Below are positions 38,991 through 51,157 of a stretch of 64,000 bases of DNA, one piece after another. Source of the stretch: Vespula vulgaris (lineage: Eukaryota > Arthropoda > Insecta > Hymenoptera > Vespidae); assembly GCF_905475345.1 (NCBI RefSeq), contig NC_066592.1:3047501-3111500 (forward strand), in the 5' to 3' direction. Made by a program: the position numbers and the translations under genes. The notes under the pieces were generated by a model that saw nothing but the letters and a program-made list of their open reading frames with translations, made no database searches and had not been told where the DNA came from. How positions within the stretch are numbered: position 1 is the stretch's first letter; each line of letters starts with the position of its first letter.

Positions 38991-39290
38991 TTATGAATTG
39001 AAGTTGGCGTGTAAATAATACGAAACCAGCGTACATTATATTCAATATTATGCGCTCACTTGGAGGGAAAAACGTTATGGTCAAAGGGAAGGGAATACGG
39101 TCGGCCGACCGCGGAGTTATTTCCCTTGGAAAAATGCGCTCGCCGCGCCGCGAAACTTTGTTAATGTATCACCGTGCGCATTATGCCGGAGATACGTGAA
39201 ATCTACTGCTCTCTTCGAGAGTATGCCGGAAAACTCTTCTCGCCCAAGAGCACCGTACTAGTCTCGCGTACTTTTTCAAAGAATAATATC
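38991..39290. other. Repeat-poor, CpG-containing island with palindrome
   Basis: This island contains the perfect 14-bp palindrome CGGTCGGCCGACCG at 39098-39111, CGCTCGCCGCGCCGCG near 39138 and AT-rich flanks. It is unlike the surrounding repeats and shows no coding signal. It is a possible regulatory element. Confidence 0.25.
39084..39128. other. Palindrome within a larger inverted repeat
   Basis: CGGTCGGCCGACCG at 39098-39111 is self-complementary. AAGGGAA on its left (near 39089) and TTCCCTT on its right (near 39121) are also complementary, giving a nested dyad. Confidence 0.7.
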
Positions 39291-39293
39291 ACG

Positions 39294-39333
<40 letters not shown>

Positions 39334-39746
39334 ACTCTCTGTGTCTGTCTCTCTATCTCTTTCTCTCTCTTGCAAAAATAATAAAATACGATAGACCGCG
39401 CTGGCATTAAGTCAGAGGTACTTCGAAATTTTCAGGGTTGACTTTCTAGGAAAGATATCATAGAGGGAAGAAGAACATTTTTCAAAGAGGAACAATTTTC
39501 TGCGATTCCAGATTTTTACGATAATTTATTAGTATCGTTCGTCGTTTATAATGAAGTTTTTTTGTTTTATTTTGTTTTGTTTTGTTTTATTTTATTTTTT
39601 ACCTCCCCTTCCTCTTTAACGAAAAGTTACGGGGCGGAACTGTTCAAACCACGATTGCATTCTCGCTAGTTTCTAGTCGATAAATATTAGGTAACGGTGG
39701 CCTCGAATACAATGGCTGTTCCGACAAGCAGCAACAAAAGGAGAGC

Positions 39747-39783
<37 letters not shown>

Positions 39784-41179
39784 TCTCTCGCAGGGGTTGC
39801 AGCAACCGCGCATAATTTTGAGAAGCCCGGATGTATTTCGTCCTGGCGCTAAATTTTTAAGCGTTACTAATTAAAAGGCTAGTTACACAACGCGCACGAT
39901 TGCCCGCGGGTGTCCCTTCAACGTGGAGCGTTTACTTCGGTCTCGCGCGTGGTCAAAGGAAGAAAAAAGAGGGAGAGAAGGAGAGAGAGAGAGAGAGAGA
40001 GAGAGGGATAGACAAAGTTTCTTGTATCTCAGATGAAGAAAAAGAAAAAGAAGAAGAAAGGGAGAAAGAAAAGTGAAGAAAAAGAAAGGAAAAATAAATT
40101 TCATCGTTATAATATCAACATCGTTATAAAGATAAAATTAAAAAGAAAATTATTATATCGTGCAAATAAACAAAGTGAGTTTCAAATGAGATAAGTGGTA
40201 TACTTGAAATAACGAGATATAATCGGACAAAAGGCTCGAAAAATACAGATGAATTTCAATCGTGGAGTCGAAGTCAGGACGCTCGATGTGGAAATTATAC
40301 GGAGGCAACTTAAAGATAGATAACACGGACAGAGAGAGAGAGAGAGAAGGAAGGAAGGAAGGAAGGAAGGAAGGAAAGCTGAAGGATGAGGAAGGTTTGG
40401 AAGCATGCCACTACCGTGTACCACCCCTTCTACCTGCACAGAGAACGAGGGTTGCTCTGAAAGCCAACGACGGAAACAAACATCGTAGAATTACGAGTGT
40501 TCGCGAGTTCGTGAGAAAGAGGAAGAGAAAGGGAGAGAGAAAGAGAAAGAGACAGAGAGAGAGAGAGAGAGAGAAGGAGAGAGGGAGCATCACCGTAGCG
40601 GCTGCTATTACAGTGTGAATACGCGAGTGTAAATACGGCTTGTGATGTATTCCGTAAGGCGCGGATTTCTCGGGCTCGCTTGTTGATCCTCGTTATAGCG
40701 GGCACTTGTACGTCGCGCGTGCATTAAGCGCGTCTCTATGCGAACGGTCTTACGAGATAGATAAAGAAAGAAGAGAGAGAGAGAGAGAGAGAATAGTAAG
40801 TGAGGAGAGACGGATAAATTTATTCTGCTTTTACTCGTACGGACTGCCCTTTAAAACACAAATACAAATACAAAGTTGGCTCGTTTGCAAAGCGAAGAAA
40901 TTTATGGCAACGTTGGGTATAATACGACTGACAGGATGATGACCTATAAGACGTGTGTTTCGTCGAATAGAGAGTATAACAAGGAGGATAGGGTTGGTGG
41001 GGGTCTGTAACGTTTTCGAGAAAGAATTCTCGTCCGATGTTAGAAGGGAGAGTGAGAAGCAAGGGGAAAGTATCGGAGATCAAATACGACATGGCATAAC
41101 CGGGAAAAAGTTTGCCGCGGGTTATTACGCTAATAAATAGCTTTGTTTGCCAAGATACTTTTCTCGTAAGACATGCGAA

Positions 41180-41233
<54 letters not shown>

Positions 41234-41656
41234 AGACAGATACAAGTCAAGGATCAGAGTCGAAAAGTTTCCTTGGGGCATCTGGCTATGCGCAATATTT
41301 TTTGCTTCCCATTTCCCCTCTCTATCCTCTCAGTTACAGTATCGACTTTGCGGAGATTGTGAAAAACAATGTTTCACGACGACTTATCAGGATCAGTGCG
41401 ATTCGCCGTGAAACGAGTGTCTTTAGACGGGTGTCTGAATTTCGTCTTATTTTACAACCTTCTTACTCGTCAAATTTAATCTAATTTCGTGAATTATCGT
41501 ATCTACTTGTCATATATACAATTAATAATCGAGTAAGAGAGGAGAATAGGAGGAAGAAGAAGAAGAAGAAGAAATGGAAAGTGGTAGATCTTGGCGTACG
41601 AACAACGGTGGTTTCCTTGAAAATTACCGACCAAGTCTGCAACATGAAAAGAGGGA

Positions 41657-41660
<4 letters not shown>

Positions 41661-41707
<47 letters not shown>
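41661..41707 (+). repeat. (GA)n
   Basis: About 23 uninterrupted units. Confidence 0.96.
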
Positions 41708-41710
<3 letters not shown>

Positions 41711-42363
41711 AGCGGCAATCCAATCCGAAGTGACATGGAGCGAGTCGGTCTTCGAAAATCGTAGCACCAGCGGGCGTGATCGTGGCGACGCTCTTAGCTT
41801 AATTAAATGCTCACGAACGAGTTGGGTGGGATGAAGATCGTAGCCTTCTGCCGATTTCCACCCACCCTTCTTCGTTACTATCTTCCTACAGAACCCTAAC
41901 GTTACTACAACACCCTTCTACGAAGAGTCTCGGCTTTTGGCCGAGGTGAATTTCGCGTAAGGAGCATCGCTGTGGTAAGGAGCGAGTGTAAGAGAGAAAT
42001 AGAGAGAGAAATAGAGAGAGAAATAGAGAGAAAGAGAGATAGCGACAGAGAAAGAGAGAGAGAGAGAGAAGAAAGGGTTTGGGGAAATGACGACAAGCCT
42101 TGCCCTCGGCCGAACTAGTTAGCTTAGTGATTTTGGCGTTTATTGGCCGACCGTGACGTCCTAGGGAGATTGCTACTGTTCGAAAGATCACTCCATGGAG
42201 ACCCATAGACGACCCTTGGGTCACCACTTGCAAGGTGTTTCGTTCTGAATCTTGAGAAAACTCAATATGGGAGTTCTTTCCCTCTTTGAAGAAGTTCTCC
42301 TTCGGAGGAACTACTATAAATATGTATATATTGAATTTAGTATTCTATACTATTGGATATGTG

Positions 42364-42398
<35 letters not shown>

Positions 42399-42941
42399 AT
42401 ATGTACGTTCATTTAGAAAATATTTTTAGTTTTCTCTACGTACACTAACAAATAAAAGATTGTGATTGTTTCTATTATCTTAAGCATCTACTTCGATATC
42501 ATTTTAAAGATTTTAAAAGAATCAATAATTTCAATCGTAAAATACATAAATATTATAATTATAAATACGATTTCAAATATGTATGTCGCCCCGTTTCGTA
42601 TTCTCTAATTATTTCAATTAACTCAAATTTTATACGCGGCCCAACTCACTTAAAAAAGAATTTATTAAATGCGCACACGTTATTATATGAATTTTGTTAA
42701 TAAAATTGATAAAAACCTGGGGGATTCTGCAAATAATTAGGAAACATTCTCTCGATACATACATATACACATACATACACACGTATATATATTTCGTATT
42801 AATTTAAAACGAGTATCTACATAATGTATGTATATCTGTAACAATACCTATTAAACGGAAGAATTTGAAATTAGTACAATATTTCGCGTTATCGATCCGT
42901 AAAGCGTTATCGGCATATCGCACCTCACTCTATCTATCCTC

Positions 42942-43007
<66 letters not shown>
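42942..43007 (+). repeat. Compound (CT)n-(TA)n
   Basis: A clean switch from CT to TA dinucleotides around 42965. Confidence 0.96.
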
Positions 43008-43010
<3 letters not shown>

Positions 43011-43838
43011 ACCTATTGTATCCAACGATCGGAATAAAACACGCGTCCGACGGTGGTAGGACGATAGTCACAATTTGTGGGGCAAAGGGGGTAGAGTGGT
43101 GAGTGTAGGGGGAGGGAGTGCTGGAGGAATGGTATATAGGGAAATAAAAAGTGCTAATAGTCGGATACCCAAAAGCGTGCGCTGAAACTGTTACGAAAGG
43201 ATGAGAGGGGTCAAACCGAGAGATCGATAAGTCGAATTAATTTTTAGCAGCTCTTTTCGAAATTCATACTCGTCGTAACACTGCTCGTTCTTTTTCTTTT
43301 TTTCATTTTTTTTTTTTTTTTATTATCGTACTTCAAAATAATCTCATCTCTCGTATTACGTATTAATAATATCAGAATTTGCTTTTTCCGCAACTACATA
43401 ACAACGTTCTGACGCATTCGGTTGAGTCATATGTTAAACTAATGTCACACGGTACTCATCTTAGTTATTATACATATCCGTTCGTTGAAAGAGGAGTTTA
43501 TTATGAATAGAAGAATGAATCACACAAATAAGCGATAGGTGTGTCGGTGGTTCATAATATTTATCAAGTTTTACGTGTAATTCAAACAAGTTTTTTATTT
43601 TATTTATTTCTTTTTTTTGGCTTCTTTTTTCGTATTAAATAAATATACTGTAGTATAAAAAATTTCAATAAATTTCGTAACGTACGTACGTACATACATA
43701 CATACATACATATATGCATGTACATACATACATACATACGGGCGAATGTCTTTCGACAATCCTTACTTTCCCTTTCTCTCCGTTTCACCAAAATTCTCCC
43801 TCTTCGTACTATCCACCTTCAGTATCTCTCTTTCTCCC

Positions 43839-43869
<31 letters not shown>

Positions 43870-43914
43870 GTCTTTGTCTTTCCTGTCCTTGGTGAAACTT
43901 AACCGTGACGGCAG

Positions 43915-44112
43915 TGCAGTATGTTACTAAATGATCCAACCCAGGGCTATTATCCAGCACCTCCCGTACCAGCGTCCTCCAATCCCCTATGTTCCAACGG
44001 TGGAATACGCAATTTAATACTTGGCCAATTACATATACGAAATCTTGTTAGCCTCGGTTATACGAAGGAATGTGAAGTTAGAGGAGGAAGAGAAAGAGGG
44101 AGGATATCGAAG
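43915..44112 (+). other. Weak candidate coding exon, 66 codons, phase 0-0
   Basis: A long CT tract, a possible branch site (CTTAAC at about 43898) and GGCAG|TGC at 43914/43915 precede an open frame. It begins CSMLLNDPTQGYYPAPPVP, continues ASSNPLCSNGG, and stays open for 66 codons to GAAG|GTGAGG (GT at 44113). Both ends are phase 0, compatible with the phase-0 donor after 15119. The first 30 residues look protein-like (Pro/Tyr/Ser-rich). The second half, with RGGRERGR from a purine run, does not. It may be a cryptic or pseudo-exon. Confidence 0.22.
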
Positions 44113-44868
44113 GTGAGGGCTTTCGAAGCCAAGAAGAGCAGGTTAACTCCTGTGGTTGAGTCTTTCGTGGTGGGTTGGAGAAGAAAACGGAGTAGTATCC
44201 AAGGCATTCTTCGATGGTGTCTCGGAGAAGTCGAAAGATAGAGATAGAATACGATAGAGAGAGAGAGAGAGAGTGAGAGAGAGAGAGAAAGTAGGGGGAC
44301 TCCTGGAAACAGACAGGCATACAAACTTGCTGCGATTATGATCCCCGATTAGAACTATAAAATGCGATATCGTTCCAAGGCCTTCTCCGACAACCCTCTT
44401 TCTCTTTCTATCCCTTCTATAGGGTTGATTCTTCGACATGATGATTCTCTCTCTTTCTCTCTCTTTCTCTATCTCTATCTCTTTCTCGATCTATTTCTCT
44501 ATCTCTTTCTCTTTCTCTTTCTCTTTCTCTCGTACACACATGGACAGACATACACAAACTTGTTCTTCCCATCGGCGTTGAAACGTCTATCGATCCGATT
44601 TAAACGCCTACGGTTGATTGGCACGTCCGTTAACCGACCCGTCGAACGTTGAAGGGAGGATTTCTTTCTTTTTATTTCTTCGTTTTCTTTTTTCCTCTCT
44701 TTTTTTTTTTTTTCTTTTTCTACCCCTCTTTTTCGTTAACCGCAAGCCCGCGTTGAACCGATGTAAAACGAACGCACGTCGTCGATGTAACGAACAACGT
44801 TGAAACAATTGGACGAATCCGACGTATGTACGTATGTATGACGTAACCTATGTACTAACGGTATGAAT

Positions 44869-44917
<49 letters not shown>

Positions 44918-45354
44918 TAGGTATGTACGAAGGAGATGGTTTTATTTCGTCGGAACCGATTCCGTTCGGATTTGAAACGTAGATTCTTTTCCTCGCACGT
45001 CTCCTTCCTTTTTTGCCATTCGGTAGGGCAGGTAGATGGATAATCGTAGATTTGTGTTTAACGATATAGATCATTCATTTTTCAAAAGATACACATATAT
45101 ACATACATACATGCATACATGGACCTTGATATCCACCAACAATGAAAGTCACAAATCATTGAATTAAACCAAAAAAGAAAAATAGAAAGGAAAGCACAAA
45201 AAAAAGAACAGGCCTGGACGTATGAAAAAAAAGGACAAAAAGACAAAAAAAAGCACACAAAAAAAAAAGAAGAAATCAAAACCAGCGACGAAACAAACGA
45301 TCGCAACAGTCTTCGACAGTGGTCAGCGTGAAAACACAAAATCGCCTATTAGCG
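44113..45354. other. Repeat-rich non-coding DNA
   Basis: GA at 44251-44290, CT/TCTTTC at 44443-44533, TA at 44870-44914 and an A-rich stretch at 45170-45275. No gene seen. Confidence 0.45.
44870..44914 (+). repeat. (TA)n with ACAT leader
   Basis: TA array of about eighteen units. Confidence 0.94.
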
Positions 45355-45765
45355 GGACCCGAGTGTTTCGAGAATCGTGATTGATTACCGCTCCGGGTGT
45401 TGATAGTTGTCCATTAATCGCAGCGAAACGAGAAACGACAGATAGATAGAGAGAGAGGATGGGAGGGAGGTAGAGAGAGAGAGAGAGAGAGAAACAGAAA
45501 CGTGAAAGCCGACGATCAATGGCAAAATCCTTATCTGGTTGAACGGATTGATAGAAGCACTTATCGCGTTCGGTCCGTTTATACTCCTGACCAGGAGAGG
45601 ACACTGGAGGTCAACCGACACGCTTGGATTTCAGAGGGGAATAAATCCCCCTTATACGAGCGTCCTCCGTGAACTGTTTATAGCTTGTGATCGGCCCCCG
45701 ATGACTACTTTTACTAAACGTTTGCAACCTTTTCCTTTCGAAGAATCTTTTTAAATGGCTTCATG
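45355..45765. other. Repeat-poor island, candidate enhancer
   Basis: A complex stretch interrupted only by a short GA run (45465-45492). It carries GTGATTGATTACC (Exd/Pbx-like, near 45377), GATA-type cores (CTTATCTGG near 45532, CTTATCGCG near 45561) and TTAATCG. An ATG frame crosses it (45539-45754) without family resemblance. The role is inferred only from motif clustering and repeat paucity. Confidence 0.25.
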
Positions 45766-46003
45766 GATAAGCTATCGTTTCGAAGAACAAAAAGAAAAAG
45801 CAATAAGAATATAACAAATTAATTATTGGCAAATGAGTATTAAGAATGACTCGAGGCTCGTTTGCTATCGACAATTTTCAAGGGACGTAAATTAGTGAAA
45901 ATAATTTGAATGATTTGAAAGATCGTAGGAAACGATAGTATCAAAATAAATGTTTCTTTTTCTCATGGGATTTATCCTAAAATTAATCGATGCTCACTTT
46001 CAC

Positions 46004-46024
46004 TTTGTTACAGGTAAGACGATG
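46004..46024 (+). promoter_or_regulatory. Candidate recursive splice site (zero-length exon)
   Basis: The sequence ACTTTGTTACAG|GTAAGACG places an acceptor directly against a near-consensus donor, junction 46013/46014. A pyrimidine-rich stretch begins around 45990 and a TTAAT possible branch site lies near 45983. This is the architecture of ratcheting sites in long Drosophila introns. It is on the same strand as the coding exon at 14985. No exon-like sequence follows. Confidence 0.4.
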
Positions 46025-48089
46025 TCCCGTGATGACACTTCGTTAAACTGTTATCCTTAAGTACGTCGTCGTAAGTACATTTACGATGTCTATGCAAATA
46101 TCTACCCTTAGTGTATCTACCGATTTGAACATTCATGAAAGGATTGAAGATGTAAAGATTTTTCGAATAGAAAGTTTTTTTTCTTTTTCATTTTTCTTGT
46201 TTCGTTTTCATCGGTATCATAAATATTTGTAAATGCGTTGCTGTGCGTACGTGGCAAGGAGAAGAGAACTCTTCCGAACAATGAATGGATAATATAAACG
46301 TGTACGTGTGCGCGTTCATTCTCGGACTACTGTTGAAGTATGATGCTAGACGAAAAGTGAGAAATAATTAACAACGATCTCGAAGGGATAGTGGCGATCG
46401 CGTGGCGCCTTCAACGACTGCACCGTGACGACCCTTCGCTTAACCCCAAGGGATTTTCTAGAATAACGTCAACCCCCACCCATACCCCCCTTCCTCCTTC
46501 CTCCCCCCTCCTGCTGCCACCCCACCGAATCTCATCCCACCCCCCATCCCTAACAAACTGTCTACCGTCTATTCAAGTTCGCATTTCGTTACGAAAACCG
46601 CTGGCGGGCTTGCAGTCGAGATCGATTAATCGTTTATGCCAGAAAAGTTGTTGCTTTCGAAAGGTCGAAACGAATTGTTTTCCTTTTTTTTTTGTTTTTA
46701 TTTTTCTTTTTTGTGTTTCTATTTTTTCTTGTTTTCAAAAAAAAAGTCGATTCGCTCTATCGATATGATTAAAAAGAACGTACGATTTATTTACGATTAT
46801 TGATTTATTAATTACTTTCGACGATGGTAAGATCGAATATGAAAAAAAAAGAAAGGAAAAAAGAATGGTTGGAAAAATTAATCGTAATTAAATTATATGT
46901 AATTATTAATTTTATAAGGTACACACATACATACATACACACACACACATTTATTCAATACTTATTCAACACTTAAACAAATCTGAAGACAGGTCGGTCG
47001 AAAAACTCGTTAAGAGAGATTAAACTAACTTCCAATCGATCTTCCATACAAATAGACAGACGGAAAGAGGAAATACGATTATGAGGGATCCTTTTCTCTC
47101 CATGAATCTGGACAGGTTGGATATGGATGGGGGATCATCGTCATCGTCGGAAAGGCAAAAGCTTTTACCTCCAAGTAACTGGCCTGGCTGGTCTACCACG
47201 ACTCCTCTTACTTTTTTTTTCCATCTTTTTTTTTTCTCTTCACGAATCTTTCCAAAGCGACGAGCACGAAAGTTCGTACGCCTTGGCACGAAAACGTGCT
47301 CCTCGCTTTATATATACATTACATAATGATGTTTATCGTCGTACCAACGGGAACAATCGTCCCGAAAGTAAATATTTAACGTTATTTCGCGCAATGTTTC
47401 GCTTTCGTCGTGCCGACGACGACTACGACGACGACTACGACGACGGAGGCGAAAGGGAAACGAAGAAGTTTGCGAGACGAAGGGTGTAAAAGGTGTGGGT
47501 AAAGGGGTGGAGAGGTGAGAGGACTGCTTGCTAAACGGGAGGGGGGAGGGAGAAAGAAGAACGATGACGAAGGAGACAAGCGGCTGCCGAGAATTGGATC
47601 TGGAAAAGGGAAGAGAAGGGAAAAGGGACTGTTACGCGGTTTTCCTTCTTCGAACGCGAACGACCACGAACGAACGTTTCCAACTCCTTTCTTTCTTTTT
47701 CTCTTTTTCGCTCTCTCTTTCTCTCACATACTCTCACTCTCACTGTCTACTTCTCCCTCTCTTTCTCTCTCTCTCTCTCTCTGTCTTTCTTTCTCTTTCT
47801 CTTTTTCATTGTCTCTCTTTCGTTTGTCTTGTCGATTTTCTTCGAGTAGCTATGTACGAAGCGAAGGCGTCGACAAATTTTGCCATTCCATTCACGTAAG
47901 AAGGTAGAAATCTTTGATTTCTTGTACTTATATATATGTATGTATGTATGTATGTATATGTTTGACTATTTCAAGTACCACTATATCAAGAAAGATAATA
48001 ACACTTTGATTTTCTCTCCGAACCGTTTTTTTTATTATGAATCTTTACTCCATACATACATCCGACTGTATGTATTTCTGATTACAGAA

Positions 48090-48116
48090 AAAATCCGTCA
48101 AAGTGCGACGGATTTT
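48090..48116 (+). other. Perfect 10-bp hairpin
   Basis: AAAATCCGTC and GACGGATTTT flank the 7-nt loop AAAGTGC. A stem of this length is roughly what chance allows in 64 kb. Confidence 0.7.
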
Positions 48117-48359
48117 AGTCCTTTAATTTAATTCGATTCTCGACATTTATTTCGTCATTCTATAATCGAGACGGAGATTACGCGACGAAAGGTTACAAAT
48201 ATTTTTTTTTATTTTTTTAATTTTTTTTTCTTCTTTTTCTTTTTCTTAGTAAAAATGAACAAATTGCAGACTCGTTGATGGTGCATTAAGGATCGTTCCG
48301 ACGTCTATTCGATTTCAATTCTCTCGCCCTTATTTTACCATCTTCTTCTTTCTCCTCCT

Positions 48360-48394
<35 letters not shown>

Positions 48395-48835
48395 GAAGGT
48401 GAGTTCGACGATGCACAAGCCACCTCCGTTGGAGTATTCGGAGTGAAAGCAACGAGTCGATAGACTACGAAGTCGTGCACTACGTACGTAGGAACGTTGG
48501 TACATAGAAAAGGATAAAGAAGAAAAAGAGAGAAAGGTAGAAAGAGAAAGAGAGAAGAAACGAACGTGAAACCTGGTTCGAGAAAAAGAGATGGCTTCTA
48601 GAACGAGAAACGAAAATCGATCGAAGGCTTTCAATGTCTTTGCCTTTATCGTCAGCCATATATCATCGTGGCCTATATCACCGCACACTGATCTCGAAAC
48701 TTTGCCTCTTTTCTATCCCTTTTTCTTTCTTTCTCTTTCTCTCTATCTTTTTCTCTATCTCACTTTCTCCGTCTCCTTTTTACTCGTGCTTCGTATAGAT
48801 ACAAAAAGAAGGAAAAGGAAAGAAAGAGAGAAAAC

Positions 48836-48874
<39 letters not shown>

Positions 48875-49040
48875 CTTCTCGCGATATTTAAAACCAGTGC
48901 ACGAAAAACGAAATGCAATTTCCTCGAGGCACCCGCGAAAATATTTCCACTGTTTCCATTCCCTTATAAATCCTGGTATATTTACAAAACGTATGGTTAT
49001 TCTAATTTTTACTCAAGAGCGTACAAGTTTTGGCAACTCT

Positions 49041-49042
<2 letters not shown>

Positions 49043-49092
<50 letters not shown>
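49043..49092 (+). repeat. (TA)n
   Basis: About 24 uninterrupted TA units. Confidence 0.96.
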
Positions 49093-49094
<2 letters not shown>

Positions 49095-50400
49095 GTGTAA
49101 AGTAAAAAACTGAACGATAAATACAAATGAACGGAATATAGAAATATTTGAAGAGTATAAAAGAGTGGGTATTTCGTCGTTACTTAAAGAAAAATATTTC
49201 GTAATTAAACAAATATTTCCTTTTGTTCTCTCTATCGTAAGTAAATAAAAAGTGAAAAAAAAAGTAAATCTAAAAAGATCTAATATAGCGTGAATTATTT
49301 TTCTTCTTTCTTTTCTTTCCTTTTCTTTGCAAAAAAAAAGAAAATACGACGGGACTTGTTAACAACGTGTTGTTAAGAAGGAGGAGATCGTTTTCGAAGA
49401 TAGTGTTGTTAGGTATGAACTAAAGGGCGCGAAACAAGGAGACGAATGTTAAAGACAATAGAACGATTAGCATAGGAGGAGGGTGAGGTATGTATCTCTT
49501 GGTAGGTATCGAAGGGAAGCGAACGGTAGGCAAGATAAAAAGAACGTACGGAGTTGAGGGAGCTGAGAGTCGGGGTGAGTTTATAAGGAAAGAAAAGCGG
49601 AATAGACACTGTGTGTGTGTGTGTGTGTCTATGTAAGTGAAAGAGAGAAGGGAAGATCGAAGTGAGACTGCTGACGTGGCAGTGTCCACGCCAAACGACC
49701 AAAATGGTCAGCCACCGTCGGTAATGGCCCAATAGACGCTCCTCTTACATCGCCGCGAGATATTGTTTAGCCTTGCTGTTTTTCCCTCAGCACCGAAATC
49801 GCTTCTTATATCCAACCATCGACGGAATATCGCTTCCAACCGATTTTCGATTCGATATCTCGCAAGATAATATATTTTACCTTTCCCAACTGGTCCCTAT
49901 TTTTGTTTTAATTCTTTTGTTTTCTCTTTTTCCCTCTGGTTTTTTCTTCTTTTTTTTTTCTTTCTTTCGATTGGTCGATAATAATGTCGCATCAGAGAAT
50001 TAAAAAGAACATAGGAACGATAAGCAGAAATATTGGTAGCTTGTAAATCGATATCGTTTCGAGTATTACCACATGTATATATATATATGAAATATCTGAT
50101 ATATAAAAGCAATGCGGGGAGAAGGCGATAAAAATAAAATTAAACACGACGACGACAAGCGTCCGACGACACTCTTTGAAAGATATATATATATATATAA
50201 AAGAAATAATTTTGTAAGAGGGAACAAAGAAAATATGGCGATGAAAGTAAGGATGAACGCACTCGAAATAGTAAGGATTAACGAAGATGATCCGAAGTAG
50301 ATCGAGTTTGTTCGAAGACATCGTTTCGCGGGTCTGACATTTTATTTCGATTCGGGTGATTCATTCAGCCGTCTGAAAAGGGCTCCTCGATCGAGTACTA

Positions 50401-50610
50401 CTCCTTGTGTTGGCCATTATAACTTTCTCGAGTCAGGCAGTAATTAAGTCTGCAATAAGGACGAGTGGCCTGCCGGCCATTAAGGCAACGATGGATCGAC
50501 ACTTTGTGCGGCGGGCGCGAAAAAAGGTCGACCCGCCAAATGAAGCGAAAGGAGATCTTCTGAAAGAAATTGTCAAAGCTCGAAAGACGAAGAGAAAGAC
50601 TGAGAGAAAC
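50401..50610. other. Repeat-poor island with duplicated GGCCATTA
   Basis: GGCCATTA occurs twice within about 70 bases (near 50413 and 50474), with CAGTAATTAAG between (near 50439). The complexity is high and it is bordered by purine-rich DNA. There is no convincing coding potential despite a 68-codon open frame. Regulatory function is inferred only. Confidence 0.2.
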
Positions 50611-50822
50611 TGAGAAATATAAGAATCAAGAGGAAGAGAGTTAGAAGGAAGAAGGAAGTAGTAGGGGAGGTAGAAAATTTTGCACGCTGTAATTGTTTCC
50701 ACATAATTATTGCTCGTAATTACGTAGTTCTTTGAGTGGATCAGAAATTTTCTTCAAAAGACGTTTTCTCCTTGATAGAAGATTCTAACGTGTATCACGA
50801 TATGAAGACTATTGCGTGTATG

Positions 50823-50823
<1 letters not shown>

Positions 50824-50867
<44 letters not shown>
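50824..50867 (+). repeat. (ACTT)n
   Basis: Eleven perfect ACTT units. Confidence 0.97.
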
Positions 50868-51107
50868 TGACGTTAAAGGTATAAAGTAAGTTTCAGGTTC
50901 CTCGGAAAATAGGAAGAACGCTTTTGATCGGGCGTAAGAGCAAGGGGTCAAATTCTCGCAAAGAGCATTCGCCATAGTACGTGCATAGGTCGAGGGAATA
51001 TTTGCCATGGCCATTCAATATTCAAACAAAGTCTACAAACCGACTGCTTGACTCGGTATCGGTCCGAACGAATCCTTTTCTCTCCGGCACGGTCTTCTTC
51101 TCAGTAG

Positions 51108-51157
51108 GATGGATGGTAGGATGGATGGATGGATGGATGGATGGGTGGATGGATGGA
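51108..51157 (+). repeat. (GGAT)n
   Basis: GGAT array with two short interruptions. Confidence 0.95.

Larger units (their letters stand above)
39291..43914. other. Non-coding DNA with GA/CT and TA arrays
   Basis: CT at 39298-39371, TTTTG/TTTTA runs at 39550-39600, GA at 39748-39780 abutting TCTCTC, GA at 39981-40006, GAAG at 40347-40377, GA at 40515-40580, 41183-41235, 41661-41707 and 41993-42070, a CT-to-TA compound array at 42942-43007, and TACA at 43684-43740. A repeat-poor patch at 39790-39960 carries TACTAATTAAAAGG. No secure gene. Confidence 0.45.
46014..50400. other. Non-coding DNA, presumed intron
   Basis: AT-rich unique DNA at 46014-46380, C-rich at 46430-46570, CA at 46922-46951, CT/TTTC at 47735-47815, CT at 48358-48395, GA at 48838-48872, TA at 49043-49092 and TG at 49607-49630. 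A small GAC/GAT-coded acidic run at 47412-47450 is repeat translation. No gene seen. Confidence 0.45.

Noticed and set aside
47400..47460. Poly-Asp/Tyr acidic run
   Set aside because: Translation of a short GACGAC/TAC trinucleotide repeat, with no splice context.
48060..48080. CCGACTGTATGTATT shared with the right end of the 27200-27683 element
   Set aside because: No matching left end or TA-flanked inverted repeat is nearby. A 15-base match rich in TATG is plausible by chance, given the composition.
48090..48116. Hairpin resembling a bacterial terminator
   Set aside because: The context is eukaryotic and non-coding, and a 10-bp stem is near chance expectation. It is listed only as a structural feature.
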